From NCBI GenBank assembly GCA_016748015.1, contig JAAOMT010000302.1:171237-235236 (forward strand): a stretch of 64,000 nucleotides of DNA, in the 5' to 3' direction. How positions within the stretch are numbered: position 1 is the stretch's first letter; each line of letters starts with the position of its first letter. Positions 1 through 11,449 of the stretch are shown piece by piece. The notes beneath the pieces were generated by a model that ran no database searches, was not told where the DNA came from, and worked only from the letters and a program-made list of their open reading frames with translations. This stretch comes from Geosiphon pyriformis. Its lineage: Eukaryota > Glomeromycota > Glomeromycetes > Archaeosporales > Geosiphonaceae. Made by a program: the position numbers and the translations under genes.

Positions 1-2
1 AT

Positions 3-44
3 ATTCCTATCACTTCTTATGCTGATGGGTCTGAAGACGTGTAG
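3..44 (+). CDS. possible 3' end of a gene truncated by the window edge
   Basis: Reading from base 3 gives 13 codons of balanced composition ending in TAG (IPITSYADGSEDV), followed at once by AT-rich sequence like a 3' UTR. The opposite strand offers a rival reading: an ATG at about 76 opens a basic 23-residue stretch (MKQNGISKKGKSSTRL...) that runs to a stop at the window edge and could be a first exon. Too little is visible to choose between them. Confidence 0.2.
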   Translation: MPITSYADGSEDV

Positions 45-401
45 ATGATTTGCCTTTCTTAGAAATTCCATTTTGTTTCATACGATTTTCTCAAAATAAT
101 TAATAAGAAAAATTATAAAACGTTTATACCCCAAACAATCTCCAAAAAGTTTTTGCAATAATCAGGATTGTTACATCATAATTATCATATATATTAAAAA
201 CCCCAATCCTCCCAATTCATAAACTCTTTTCAACCCGAAAAAGAGTCGGTCATCGCGGGTATCCATGCATGATATTTGTTCACCTGTCATGCATATGATC
301 ATCGTTTTTGGCTCACAAAGATTAACGGCCATACACCCAAATAAAATCAAAAGAGTGAAAATTATAAAGTTATAGATTGAACGGGAAAATTCTGCTATTT
401 C

Positions 402-437
402 GTTGTTGCTGTTGTTGTGTGTTGTTGTTGTTGTTGT
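402..437. repeat. (TTG)n microsatellite
   Basis: Imperfect TTG/GTT trinucleotide run in the intergenic region 45-760. The rest of that stretch is AT-rich and I see no gene or other signal in it. Confidence 0.8.
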
Positions 438-759
438 TTCGTTTAATTATTTAACAAAGTTTCCACTTGATCACTTTCCCATTCTTTTCTTCGACAAGGG
501 TCATTCTTTCCATTTATAGCCCGGATGTCCGAGTTTATATAGATTTTAATCATTAGTTATTTCTTTAAATAGTGTTTAAATTACCAAAGGACAATATATA
601 TAAACTTTCTATTCTTTTTTTGATCTCTTTTATAAATATTCTCCTACGTACATCTGCAAAATATAAGTTATCTGGTTTTTAGTATTTACCACGACAACGT
701 TGGCTGGTCCAATTTTTTGTGTGTATATACCTTTACACCTCGTGTGTAATGTTATCTTT

Positions 760-1032
760 TCATAATTCATCAATAAGTTTATCGACAATATCTTTCGCCA
801 CAGTTTCCATTAAAGTTGAAACTCTTTTCCGATTCTGTCTCCTTGGTTTTTTCAACGTGGGGAAGAATTGATTTTCATCAGTCGTTTCCTTTTTCTCTAG
901 AGTCTTTCTAAAAAATAAATTCTCACCCTCACCCTCACTCTCACTCTCACTCTCACATAACAAAACCCCTTCTCTTGCTGTAATCAAAAGATTACTCTCC
1001 TTGCTCGGTTTGACCGGTTCAAACTTTTGCAA
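760..1032 (-). CDS. hypothetical small basic/acidic protein or terminal exon
   Basis: A minus-strand open frame of 90 codons ends in a stop at 760. It has an acidic Ser-Glu/Gly-Glu run (SESESESEGEGEN), encoded by a TCTCAC/CACCCT simple repeat on the plus strand, then a Lys/Arg-rich segment (KKPRRQNRKR) and a possible amphipathic helix at the C-terminus (METVAKDIVDKLIDEL). The frame stays open upstream to a TAG near 1102 without any ATG; the listed first codon is TTG. If real, it is therefore a downstream exon of a spliced gene, or translation starts at the late Met and only the tail is made. Composition is gene-like compared with its flanks. I do not recognise the protein. It would be divergent from the four-helix gene starting at 1278. 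Confidence 0.3.
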   Translation of the reverse strand: MQKFEPVKPSKESNLLITAREGVLLCESESESEGEGENLFFRKTLEKKETTDENQFFPTLKKPRRQNRKRVSTLMETVAKDIVDKLIDEL

Positions 1033-1277
1033 AAGGAAAAAGAATCGAAACGTTATAAGAAGGCGGCCTTTAGCGCTAGCTACTAATTGATGCGATAAAC
1101 TCTAAAGAGAAACGATATATTAACAAAGTACAACCATACCCCAAAGCAATTGTGGTTGTTGGAATTTACAAACCGAAATCTCAAATTTTTAACTACAAAT
1201 CCAAAGGAAGGCTTACCTGTTCTAAAACAGAACAGGTTTATTTTTTGACCATTCTTGAGCTTTTATTAAAAAAGACG

Positions 1278-2656
1278 ATGATTTATCAAAATTCAGCTCG
1301 TTACGCAGTCGCTATTATATCAATTTTATTCATTGTAGGTGTTATAATTTAGAAATAAAAAAATTTAGTTTCTTCTTTTTCAACCAAGTAACCCGGTCGA
1401 ATCATTTCTTTTATTAGTCATGGTGCACTTTAATATCTGTTCGTACTTTTCTAAAAAATAATGGTGAGCATTTTCAACATTGTCACTGGAAAATTTAAAT
1501 CAAAAAGTTAATAATCTAACTCTCAATCACAAAATTACAGAAGTCGTATACCACTTGTCAGGTTTTTATCTGTTGGTTTATGCGGCAATATATACTATTT
1601 TTGCACCTTTTGGTGTTGCCGGGATTCTTGGTGCTTTACACGTGAGTTAATTTGATTTTTTAATGATTACTTTAGTTCAAGTTAATTTAAAATCTCACTC
1701 GTCCTAATTTTTTTAAACCAGCGAAAGAAGACATTGATTCGAGGGTTTCTTTATCAATATTGGGTCGGTTTAATCCTGTTCACTGCTATTAACATTGTTA
1801 ATGTACTCTTGGCACATAAGTGGGAACAAAAAACACGTCTTTCTTGTCAACAAGATAACCACAGCGATGCGTTTTGTGCAAAAAAAGTAAAAGACACACA
1901 ATTAGCCAGTCTTGTATTTACCTCTATGCAAAGCATTACAATGGTGAGTTTCTTTCTATTCTTTGGGTGATCTTATTTAATATAAAGTGGCGATTCTACA
2001 TGTTAATTTTTTTCAAAATCGATTAGGGAATTTGTGGGATTATTTTGCTCATTTGTGGCAGGCGTGAATTCCAAGATATTAAAATCGACGAAGAAACGAC
2101 TGACCTATTGGAAAAACAAATATTCGCCTCGAAAAACGATAATGGTTTACTTTCTGTACCACAAAAAGTTTACAGAGAACCAGATGACGCCAAATCTGAT
2201 TACACGTATTGGAAATCGAATAATTATCCCAACAAAGCTGAGGATTTACTATCTCGCAAACCCAGTTTTACCTCACATGCTTTGAGCCGTCAGCCTACGA
2301 ATACAAAAAAAATTAATGTTCAACAAAGCCGAGGTCTAAATCGAAGTGCTACAACTGCAAGTCATTATTACAGCACTTATTCAACTCGCAGCGGCCCCCC
2401 TATTCAAACAATGAACTTTGGTCCTGTAGCTGTCCCAAAACGCGCTTTTTCCACGCGTACATATCAAACACCACATTTTGAACAGAACAGTTTGTATCGT
2501 GCAGCTCCAGCGGCAGCGTCAATTCATCAAAAATCTCGGCCGTCGTCACCCAATTTTTTTGAAAATAAAGCTCAATGTGACGACTACAATAATTATTGGC
2601 AGCCAAAAGTTGCAAAAACGTTGGCCAGCGATCTCACAAGGAAAGGTTTGTACTGA
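1278..2656 (+). CDS. predicted four-helix membrane protein with Ser/Tyr-rich tail
   Basis: Four exons give one continuous 337-residue protein: 1278-1338, 1541-1641, 1722-1943 and 2027-2656. Introns are GT-AG and short (about 80-200 bp); the last two donors are GTGAGT and the last two introns are in phase 0. The first donor (GTGTTA) is weak but is the only one that keeps the frame, and it puts a Glu at residue 21. The start is the first ATG of the frame at 1278. Four hydrophobic segments lie near residues 8-24, 28-52, 61-85 and 118-142, with a hydrophilic loop between TM3 and TM4 carrying two Cys (SCQQDNHSDAFC). The C-terminal ~190 residues are polar, rich in Ser, Tyr, Asn and Pro and probably disordered and cytosolic. 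The topology resembles small fungal plasma-membrane proteins; I cannot name a family. It converges on the gene ending at 3495. Confidence 0.72.
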
Positions 2657-2770
2657 AACTGAATTCACCTAATGATGGTTTCGGCAAATATTATGTCTCT
2701 TTAGATAGTCTGTTAGCTAAAAACTGCTGAAGAACTATAATTCATCCCTAAACGTCGTGTCAGCTGAACA

Positions 2771-2776
2771 AATAAA
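2771..2776 (+). terminator. candidate polyadenylation signal AATAAA
   Basis: AATAAA lies 115 bp after the stop of the four-helix membrane protein, a reasonable place for its 3' processing signal. In such AT-rich DNA the hexamer is common, so this is weak evidence. The rest of the convergent intergenic stretch 2657-3494 shows no coding potential. Confidence 0.35.
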
Positions 2777-3494
2777 ACAAAAAATATCTTTGACACGTCA
2801 TCCCTTTATCCCTCAAAATGTATTTATAACACTCCATCTCTTGATTATAACAATGTACAGCAAACTCATTAACGTCTTGTAACAAAATTATTGAAATGAA
2901 AATCTATAAAAGTCAAAGTGTCAAATGATGCAAAAAATATAAAAAAACCCGTGGTTCTATCAAAAATTAAATTCCACATCAATTTGAGTGACTCAAAATA
3001 ACCATTAAACCATATCATAAATAATTAAATTTATGCTATTGATAATCTTGAAAAAAACTAAATATTGTTCGAGTTTAAAATATTCAGCATCTTTACACAT
3101 GGCCTTGCATGTAGGCATAAGTTGATTGTAGTTGAATTTCTGAAACACTCCTGCATACATTGAAGCATCACAGATTGGCTATTTTGCAAATCGCTGAATT
3201 GTATATATATTTAACGTCAACTTCAATGACTCACCGATTCAAAAATCATGCAATTTTATTTTTAGAAAAGATATTGCCAAATTTTTTTTTGCCAAATTTC
3301 AGAGTTGTAAAAATTTAAATCGCTTTTAGATTTCAAAAATTGCCCAAATCCCAAAAAGGGAGAATAATTCTTGATTTAAGATATTGAACCAATGTTAAAT
3401 TAAAAGTTTTTTTGTCCAACCCCAATAATAGAAGTCGAAATTATTGTTTTCGAAAAATTACGAAATTAATGGAAAAGGCTAATTGAATAAAATT

Positions 3495-5598
3495 TTAAGG
3501 GACAGACATTCTTCTTTCAAGCGATTCCAGTCTAGCCTTCAAGGTACTCAAGACGTCAAAGTAACTTTTATCTTCTCCTTCATTTAAGGATGTAGCCGAT
3601 AAAGGTGGGCTAAAGGCACCGGCTGATGAAAGATGAATATGGCGAGCGTAAGGTGATCCTGAACTGCTACTGCCACTGACACTTTCAGCAGTAGATCGAT
3701 GAGGGTAACCCATATTATGGCTGTTTGTATGAATATCGCTTAGACCTCCATCATGTTCAAGAGGTGGACTAAGGCTCATCCTGACAACAGTTGAATTCTT
3801 CATTTCACCTTCGATCTTGGTAATTCTTTTTTCAAGGGTCATTAAATCTTTGACGACCTCTCGCTGCATGTCTCTAAAATGACTGTGTACGAGACTCTCA
3901 ATCATGGTGCCTGAAGTTTGAAGAGTCTGCAACAAAGTGGAAGTTTTTCGAATCTGATCATTTAGAGTAGACTTCAAATTTCGACTTTCAGCAAGGGTAT
4001 CATAAAAGGAATCAAATGTATTTATAAAAGATTCCTTATTAATTCGGTCAGCATGTGTTAATTCGTGCGATTTTGCCATATATGAGGATGATCGTGAACC
4101 ACCAAAGGGCCGGAATTCAACGTTTTGAGGTGAAATAAGACCATTGATACTTGCATTTGTAGAAGCCGAATGCAAACTATGGGTTCGATGTGCTGGGTGG
4201 TATCCAAAGTCAGAGTTTGATAATCCATTATCAGTACCATTAACTCTCGTCCTAGACTTATTTGCTATTGTAGGACTAATTGGAGTGGTAATGGAGGAGT
4301 TTCGTTTCAAGTTGGATGTATTTGGTGAAAGACTATCATGTGGAGATCCTGAAGTGCTGATGAGATTTTGAGCATTATAAGGTGGAGCAAATACACTAAG
4401 GTTTCTTGAGTTACGATTATTTCTAGATCTTTGATGAGTTGGTCTCTTGGGTAAAGTGGCTGAAGAGCTACCCAAATTTTTTCTGTCAACTCCATTTTGT
4501 TGTTGCTGTGCTTGTTGTCTTGCTTCAATAATTGCCTTCTGTTGTTCTTTCAACTTTAAAGTACTACGAACCTTTTCCATCACTTCAGGGTCATTAGTAA
4601 CCTTTATGCTGTTGGAAGTGATGGTAGAAACTGCACAACGTCTTCTCTTTCTCATTCTTGAATCATCATCAATTAGAGCAGATAAATCGGCAGTGGCCTC
4701 ATGTGGTGAGAAAGGAGAATGAGATGACCTCGGAAAGTTTTTAGGAGAAACTGGCTTGGAGTTATCACTTCCCAAATATGAAGTGGATGGCTCTTGTTTG
4801 ATTAAAATTTCTCCCCTGAAAATAAAATAAAATAAAAAATGAGTTTCAAATTTTACAATCACTGAAAATATCTCGCTATTGACTTTGCCAGACTTACCGG
4901 TCTGATCTATTAGGGGAAGCAATCGGTTCGACTGGAGAAGCCACTTTTGACCCATATATTTGTTCATTGCTAGAATTACAATTATCAAGAACTTCCTCCA
5001 CAGACATTCGCTTTCTTATATTGCCCAAAGCTGGAGGATTGAGGCGGTCAGAAGGTAAAAATTTATGATTGGAATTTGTACAGTCTTCCTTTGGAGCAGG
5101 CGTAAATGATTCCAAAGGGGATAATGATTTACTTTTGGAGTTACTAGCAATAAACTCAAATTCTCCCTCAATGAAAGGGACTCGAGTAATTGAAACACTG
5201 TTTAATAGGCAATCTGCCATTCCTGAAAGTATTTCTAATTTACTTAATTTGCAAAATTCTGCTAGCAAATGATTGCCAAGGCGAGTTGCTGTATTGCTCA
5301 ATGCGTTAGCAGATAGGTAAATATCACCAGACTCTTCATAAAAACAAGAACCTTCAGTGGCAAAGAATTTTTGTGGTATCTTTCCAGAATTATAAATATA
5401 TCCAACGCTTGACTCAAAAAATATCCTATCAATGTCCCTCAAACGATAGAAAGGTTTTTGCGTTCCTTTTATAGTTGAGATCATTTGTGATGATGAATTT
5501 TGTTCCAACGATGACATGAAGTTTTCCCAAGGGAAAAGGTATAGACAAAAAGGCTGCTGGTTGGCGTAAACACCAAGCATTATTCGACTGACTTGCAT
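3495..5598 (-). CDS. uncharacterised 673-aa protein with coiled coil, regulator-like
   Basis: Two exons on the minus strand, 5598-4898 and 4815-3495, are joined by an 82-bp intron with donor GTAAGT and acceptor TTTCAG; the split codon rebuilds an Arg, and 673 residues follow without a stop. The start is the ATG at 5598; the frame extends only to a non-ATG codon above it. Residues 1-155 look globular, with aromatic and hydrophobic patches. Residues ~160-490 are low-complexity (Ser, Pro, Asn), with a basic MRKRRRC cluster near 288 that could be a nuclear signal and a Gln-rich run near 320-335. A helical, probably coiled-coil segment spans about 505-560, and a short charged helix ends the protein (LKARLESLERRMSVP). 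This architecture suggests a nuclear or scaffold protein of fungal regulatory type, which is inference; I do not recognise the family. Codon composition is unlike the surrounding transposon DNA, and the frame looks under selection. Confidence 0.8.
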
Positions 5599-6302
5599 GA
5601 TGTATTTTGCCAAAGGAGGGTATTAGAAAATAGTTGGAATTCGGCGAAATTTAATGGATTAAAGGGATAGGATATGCTGATAAACAGCGATTTAGTGACG
5701 GATAAAAGGGGTGATTTCTAAAAGAAAGGACGAAATTGTGTAGATTTCGACGAGTAAAGAGAAATGAATAAAAGGAAATTTATCAGTCGAAAAGGTTGGC
5801 GTTTGGTTAAATAAGAAGGCTCAAAAGGAGATTTCCAAAAGAGCCACCACACAGTATGGTAAAACTAACCAATAATAGCTGAAGCAGGTGCTCGACTGAT
5901 AAGTTTACAAACAAAAAAAGAATGTAAGGTATAATAAGAGCGTTTTGATATTGAGTAAGGAAGTAACAGCGTTTTGTTGAATTGGCTGCCAAAGTCCATT
6001 TTCGGCTCCTCAAAAAGTAAATTCTCGTAATCATTCGGGGACTTTGTTCGGACAGTTAATAATCAGATTAACTGAGGCGTACCACAGTTAATATTATCTT
6101 GTGCATCAGGATTTTTATCAGTGTTTCATTTCATGTTGGAATAATGATAACGGATAATATGTTATTTTTGGTATTAATGCAAAGACTCCTAAAGGGGGTT
6201 TAATGAAAATTGTGAAACTTGCATCACAACTATCCGAAAATTTATTGTAGAATTGAAACACAAAGGGACATTTAATTTATGCGGAGAAATATTATCAAAC
6301 AA
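5599..6302. other. intergenic region, promoter side of the minus-strand coiled-coil gene
   Basis: About 0.7 kb of moderately AT-rich unique sequence upstream of the ATG at 5598. Short open frames here lack codon bias or motifs. No specific promoter element could be fixed. Confidence 0.5.
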
Positions 6303-6833
6303 ACTTAGGATTATGATTCAAAACTATATTTGGGTTTTTGAAAAATAGGGAGAAAAGTTGAAGTTTGATATCAATGAGAAAGCTTACATCATGAAGGCAA
6401 AGGGTGATTTCTGAGACAATACTAACGTTAAATTAGTAGAAAAACGTTGCAAACGAAAGATGGGTAAGGATTTTTGATTCAAAAATATATTTATTGTGAA
6501 AAAAAATACTTAAATATTTCTGCAGAATTGATAATTAATATTAAAATATGTTTTTAATCTCAGTCGAGCTTATTGATTTCAAATGAATCTGAATTTTAGC
6601 AGAATAAATGGCAATTTGAAACATTGAACCGGGGTTGTTTACTATTTCTTTGTTTTACAAGCAAAGGATATAAAAATTTAATATACCCAGGAAACACTGC
6701 TACATGAAGATCAAGGATCTCCCAAAATATATTTTTTGGAGGAATACCAAGTGAAGGGTATACAAACGCCGGGATCAATGAAGACTGCATGGAGGGGCTG
6801 TCTGCTTAGGTTTTGCGTGCTTGTTTATGTGTC

Positions 6834-7642
6834 TCATAGACCCAGGAAAACGTCCATTAATTTTCCCGTCTGTGTATAGGGCCACTTATTGCTTCTGCCC
6901 TTTGTTTCGAAGTGGAAAGGCCATACCACGCGTTCATCCTTTTTAAAATTGAAATTTTTGGTCTTAAATTTGTTTATCGATGTGCATTGACGAAGTGTGA
7001 AGCCAAACCTAAGCAGTCTCGTAAGGCATGCCAAGACGGATGACGGCTTTATAAAACTTTTCTTCCCCCAAAGCCGAAACATCATCAAAAAGAATACGTC
7101 TTTGCTGAAATGCCATAGGCTTCAACTATTTCTTTGCTTCTTTAACACAACATCTTTTGTTCCACCTCACCACAGTATTAAAGGCAAATCTCTCCAATCC
7201 ATACATCGCTTCATTAACTGCTTCTGACGGTGGTTGGGATACACCTTGAACAGCAACGTGGGGCTGATAGTTTCTCGCGAGCATAAATGTTGCCATTGCC
7301 TCGGTTTTCATCTTGCATTTTTTGCTTGTTTCGGAGTTCTCATCTATATTTAGCTGTTCGTCTGCGGATAAAGACGCTGTTAATGGAAAGAATATCTTGG
7401 TAGAGTTTGTATTCGTTGGAGGTTTTATCATCGAAAAGAACCACGAGCTTTGCAGAATTGAGGAAAAGTTGAGGGCAAAGTGGCAGTGACGGTTGTGATG
7501 GATAACCACAATTTTCGAGACCACTATACAACTCGTAGGTTGGAATTTGAGAGAAGAGCCGCTTTTGTCGGCCAAGATCCTCTTTTTTATTGGCACTAGA
7601 GACACAGGCATATCTTAGTAGTGGCGGTGTTAATGGCTGCAT
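6834..7642 (-). CDS. hypothetical multi-exon coding region (first copy)
   Basis: On the minus strand, an ATG at 7642 opens 100 codons of balanced composition (MQPLTPPLLRYACVSSANKK...) down to 7340. A second frame, open from 7611 to 7126, continues downstream with codon use that looks equally real (KTEAMATFMLARNYQPHV). A splice from GTGGTT to GAACAG would join them in frame, but the donor is poor, so a frameshifted pseudogene is also possible. A third gene-like stretch follows at 7088-6834 (VVWPFHFETKGRSNKWP). All three are richer in G and C than the flanks. A further frame at 6790-6596 (MQSSLIPAFVYPSLGIPP) may be another exon. I recognise no domain. Confidence 0.35.
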
Positions 7643-7835
7643 TTTGGGAAGTTAGTGGGGGAAAAACGAAAGAGTGTGCAGACAAGTACATGGAGATGGG
7701 AGTATTTATTGTCATGAATTTGAACCTCATATGCATTAATCAGTAGTTGATAAGATCAGTCTCTGTTTCGGTGTCTATTTCTAAAGGACGAATATATCTT
7801 TTGAAATCTATTTTCCAACATTTAAATTTGTGGTG

Positions 7836-7845
7836 TATAAAAAGG
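7836..7845 (+). promoter_or_regulatory. TATA-box-like TATAAAAAGG
   Basis: TATAAAAAGG is followed by a GC-rich patch (CCCGCCCC) that stands out in AT-rich DNA, as in a core promoter. It could serve a plus-strand gene whose remnant is the Hsp70-like tail at 8308. No transcript evidence is available, and an identical copy lies at 9965-9974. Confidence 0.25.
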
Positions 7846-8307
7846 CCCGCCCCAAATATTATTCCCCTCCCAATACTGAACTCTTTTATAATTTTCAAAC
7901 TAAATGATAAGCTACTCGCAAAAGCTGATGACTTGGATAATAATAAAAGATTCCTGGAAATTACTAATATTATTTTTCGGAATTTGTCAAGGAGATAATA
8001 CCTATATTTAAAAGAAAAATGTGTCGATGTGGGGGCGGTTTAGAAACAATAGTGATGGTAATTCAGGAAAAAATATTCAGAAACCCATTACTTGATTCTT
8101 AACACCAAAATGCAGTATATTTTATCCCCCAAGTTGAACTCGGGCAAGAAACTGCATTTTAGAGCAGAGCCCTCATTCCGTTATCAGATCATCAGGCGTT
8201 AATTATATTTCTGTCCTCGGATAAAATATTTACTTGATGGAATTTTTTCTACTTTCAAAAACATTGTCCGATTTTACGCGATTATTTGGAAGGTAACAAG
8301 CGGAGAG

Positions 8308-8411
8308 ATGATAGCGGAGGATTGGATGGAGTTAGATCTCGGATCAAATAACGGATGCTACCCTAGAAAAGAGCCTTTGACTATGTTTCTCGTAGGAATC
8401 TTCCAAGGTAG
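8308..8411 (+). pseudogene. Hsp70 (HSPA12-like) tail fragment, cut by assembly gap
   Basis: This is the same reading as 10437 onwards (IAEDWMELDLGSNN...EPLTMFLVGIFQ), broken off after 34 codons by the run of N. See the fuller copy at 10437-10760. It is probably not a separate locus but the same sequence counted twice. Confidence 0.5.
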
Positions 8412-8431
8412 NNNNNNNNNNNNNNNNNNNN
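8412..8431. other. assembly gap of 20 N
   Basis: Exactly 20 undetermined bases, a round number typical of a placeholder gap. It is bounded on both sides by the same 2,109-bp sequence. Confidence 0.99.
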
Positions 8432-10540
8432 ACTTAGGATTATGATTCAAAACTATATTTGGGTTTTTGAAAAATAGGGAGAAAAGTTGAAGTTTGATAT
8501 CAATGAGAAAGCTTACATCATGAAGGCAAAGGGTGATTTCTGAGACAATACTAACGTTAAATTAGTAGAAAAACGTTGCAAACGAAAGATGGGTAAGGAT
8601 TTTTGATTCAAAAATATATTTATTGTGAAAAAAAATACTTAAATATTTCTGCAGAATTGATAATTAATATTAAAATATGTTTTTAATCTCAGTCGAGCTT
8701 ATTGATTTCAAATGAATCTGAATTTTAGCAGAATAAATGGCAATTTGAAACATTGAACCGGGGTTGTTTACTATTTCTTTGTTTTACAAGCAAAGGATAT
8801 AAAAATTTAATATACCCAGGAAACACTGCTACATGAAGATCAAGGATCTCCCAAAATATATTTTTTGGAGGAATACCAAGTGAAGGGTATACAAACGCCG
8901 GGATCAATGAAGACTGCATGGAGGGGCTGTCTGCTTAGGTTTTGCGTGCTTGTTTATGTGTCTCATAGACCCAGGAAAACGTCCATTAATTTTCCCGTCT
9001 GTGTATAGGGCCACTTATTGCTTCTGCCCTTTGTTTCGAAGTGGAAAGGCCATACCACGCGTTCATCCTTTTTAAAATTGAAATTTTTGGTCTTAAATTT
9101 GTTTATCGATGTGCATTGACGAAGTGTGAAGCCAAACCTAAGCAGTCTCGTAAGGCATGCCAAGACGGATGACGGCTTTATAAAACTTTTCTTCCCCCAA
9201 AGCCGAAACATCATCAAAAAGAATACGTCTTTGCTGAAATGCCATAGGCTTCAACTATTTCTTTGCTTCTTTAACACAACATCTTTTGTTCCACCTCACC
9301 ACAGTATTAAAGGCAAATCTCTCCAATCCATACATCGCTTCATTAACTGCTTCTGACGGTGGTTGGGATACACCTTGAACAGCAACGTGGGGCTGATAGT
9401 TTCTCGCGAGCATAAATGTTGCCATTGCCTCGGTTTTCATCTTGCATTTTTTGCTTGTTTCGGAGTTCTCATCTATATTTAGCTGTTCGTCTGCGGATAA
9501 AGACGCTGTTAATGGAAAGAATATCTTGGTAGAGTTTGTATTCGTTGGAGGTTTTATCATCGAAAAGAACCACGAGCTTTGCAGAATTGAGGAAAAGTTG
9601 AGGGCAAAGTGGCAGTGACGGTTGTGATGGATAACCACAATTTTCGAGACCACTATACAACTCGTAGGTTGGAATTTGAGAGAAGAGCCGCTTTTGTCGG
9701 CCAAGATCCTCTTTTTTATTGGCACTAGAGACACAGGCATATCTTAGTAGTGGCGGTGTTAATGGCTGCATTTTGGGAAGTTAGTGGGGGAAAAACGAAA
9801 GAGTGTGCAGACAAGTACATGGAGATGGGAGTATTTATTGTCATGAATTTGAACCTCATATGCATTAATCAGTAGTTGATAAGATCAGTCTCTGTTTCGG
9901 TGTCTATTTCTAAAGGACGAATATATCTTTTGAAATCTATTTTCCAACATTTAAATTTGTGGTGTATAAAAAGGCCCGCCCCAAATATTATTCCCCTCCC
10001 AATACTGAACTCTTTTATAATTTTCAAACTAAATGATAAGCTACTCGCAAAAGCTGATGACTTGGATAATAATAAAAGATTCCTGGAAATTACTAATATT
10101 ATTTTTCGGAATTTGTCAAGGAGATAATACCTATATTTAAAAGAAAAATGTGTCGATGTGGGGGCGGTTTAGAAACAATAGTGATGGTAATTCAGGAAAA
10201 AATATTCAGAAACCCATTACTTGATTCTTAACACCAAAATGCAGTATATTTTATCCCCCAAGTTGAACTCGGGCAAGAAACTGCATTTTAGAGCAGAGCC
10301 CTCATTCCGTTATCAGATCATCAGGCGTTAATTATATTTCTGTCCTCGGATAAAATATTTACTTGATGGAATTTTTTCTACTTTCAAAAACATTGTCCGA
10401 TTTTACGCGATTATTTGGAAGGTAACAAGCGGAGAGATGATAGCGGAGGATTGGATGGAGTTAGATCTCGGATCAAATAACGGATGCTACCCTAGAAAAG
10501 AGCCTTTGACTATGTTTCTCGTAGGAATCTTCCAAGGTAG
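8432..10540. repeat. second copy of the 2,109-bp direct duplication
   Basis: Identical, as far as I could compare, to 6303-8411. The sequence continues uninterrupted past 10540 into the rest of the Hsp70-like frame, which fits this being the start of the right-hand contig. Confidence 0.9.
8963..9771 (-). CDS. hypothetical multi-exon coding region (second copy)
   Basis: Identical in all open frames to the region at 6834-7642: the ATG-led frame 9771-9469, the shifted frame 9740-9255 and the stretch 9217-8963. If the duplication is an assembly artefact, this is the same locus. Confidence 0.35.
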
Positions 10541-10760
10541 TGTCCCGAACTTGACAACCAATGCTACAGTAGTTAAAGGAGCTGTCGCGTATGGATTGAA
10601 TATAGAAACTGTGCGTACACGTACACTCCCACGTTTGGGAATTCGGGAACGGGCAAGGTTTGAAATAGCTATAGTTTTGTTTTTGAGAAATTATCTTTCA
10701 ATTTCATTACAAAATTTGTTATTCCTTCTTTTGTACAAAAGCAGATGGCCCGATCTTTAA
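10437..10760 (+). pseudogene. degenerate C-terminal tail of an HSPA12-like Hsp70
   Basis: The frame reads MFLVG, then QGSVPNLTT, then VVKGAVAYGLNIETVRTRTLP. These are the closing signatures of the ATPase lobe of the HSPA12-type Hsp70 proteins that are strongly expanded in Glomeromycotina: the nucleotide-binding MFLVGGF block, then the VVxGAVxYGL block and the (V)xTRxL strand. Here the blocks are closer together than in the family: the glycine pair of MFLVGG is lost and roughly ten residues are missing between the blocks. After RTRTLP the sequence departs from the family and turns hydrophobic. Nothing recognisable as the N-terminal ATPase lobe lies upstream on this strand. I read it as a truncated pseudogene; a short expressed fragment is possible but unlikely. 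Confidence 0.6.
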
Positions 10761-11449
10761 GTTTGAAAAATTCGCTGGACGTGATACGAAATCGAAGTGA
10801 ATAACCTGGTTTTGAAAAACAAAGATCCACCTATTTCAAAGTATATTATACGCCTATGGCATACGTAAATAGCAGAACGGGTATTATTTAGACTCATTGT
10901 GAGGTTTATTTTATATTGATTCTTTTTTGCCCTAGTTGTAAAAGCACGAAATAAACTTTGTGGAAAATGGATAGTTTTACCAGTTAGAAAATTTAATGGT
11001 ACAATACGGGCGCATTCTTTACTAATCGAGTATCCTCGCGTGAAAAAACAACTAAATTTTATATTCTAAATACTCAGCAAACAAATAAACCAGGAAATAT
11101 GGTTTCAATGGTGTGATAGCTACCCAGGTCAGAATAAATTTAAATCAATTAGAGTTTTGCAATGATTTATTAAGATTTAAAGCCTAGGATTTTTAGCTAA
11201 GTATATAAACAAATTTTTTTCATCGATAATTAATTCTTTAAATGCTTTTGTGCACTTTATTCTAATCCAATTGACGATTTTATATAAACAGGTCTTCTTA
11301 CAAAAGCCCTTAAATGTAAAATTATCAGAAGCTGTTAACTAACATCTATTACATTTTAATACAGAAGTTTTTTATACTATATTAGAATTTAGTTTCTTAC
11401 ATTTGAGAAAGTCGTTCTAGCCGGCTTTTTTACAAAAATGTTTTTATAG
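10761..11449. other. non-coding, no feature recognised
   Basis: Mixed-composition DNA downstream of the Hsp70-like remnant, with stops in all frames. No motif was recognised. Confidence 0.5.

Larger units (their letters stand above)
6303..8411. repeat. first copy of a 2,109-bp direct duplication
   Basis: Every line I compared between this interval and 8432-10540 matches base for base at a constant offset of 2,129 bp, and all six open frames translate identically in both. The copy stops exactly at the first N of the gap. This pattern fits two contig ends that overlap but were not merged. Confidence 0.9.

Noticed and set aside
1381-1420. GGTCGAATC resembling a tRNA B box
   Set aside because: No A box at the right distance and no cloverleaf could be folded around it; it also lies in the first intron of the membrane-protein gene.
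7126-7611. Minus-strand QPPSEAVNEAMYGLERFAFN resembling an Hsp70 PPxxAVxxGAxxYGL block
   Set aside because: Similarity is limited to a few positions, the Gly residues are missing and no neighbouring Hsp70 blocks follow; kept only as an unidentified coding region.
8432-10540. A genuine recent tandem gene duplication
   Set aside because: Absence of any visible divergence together with a placeholder gap exactly at the junction makes an assembly overlap far more likely.
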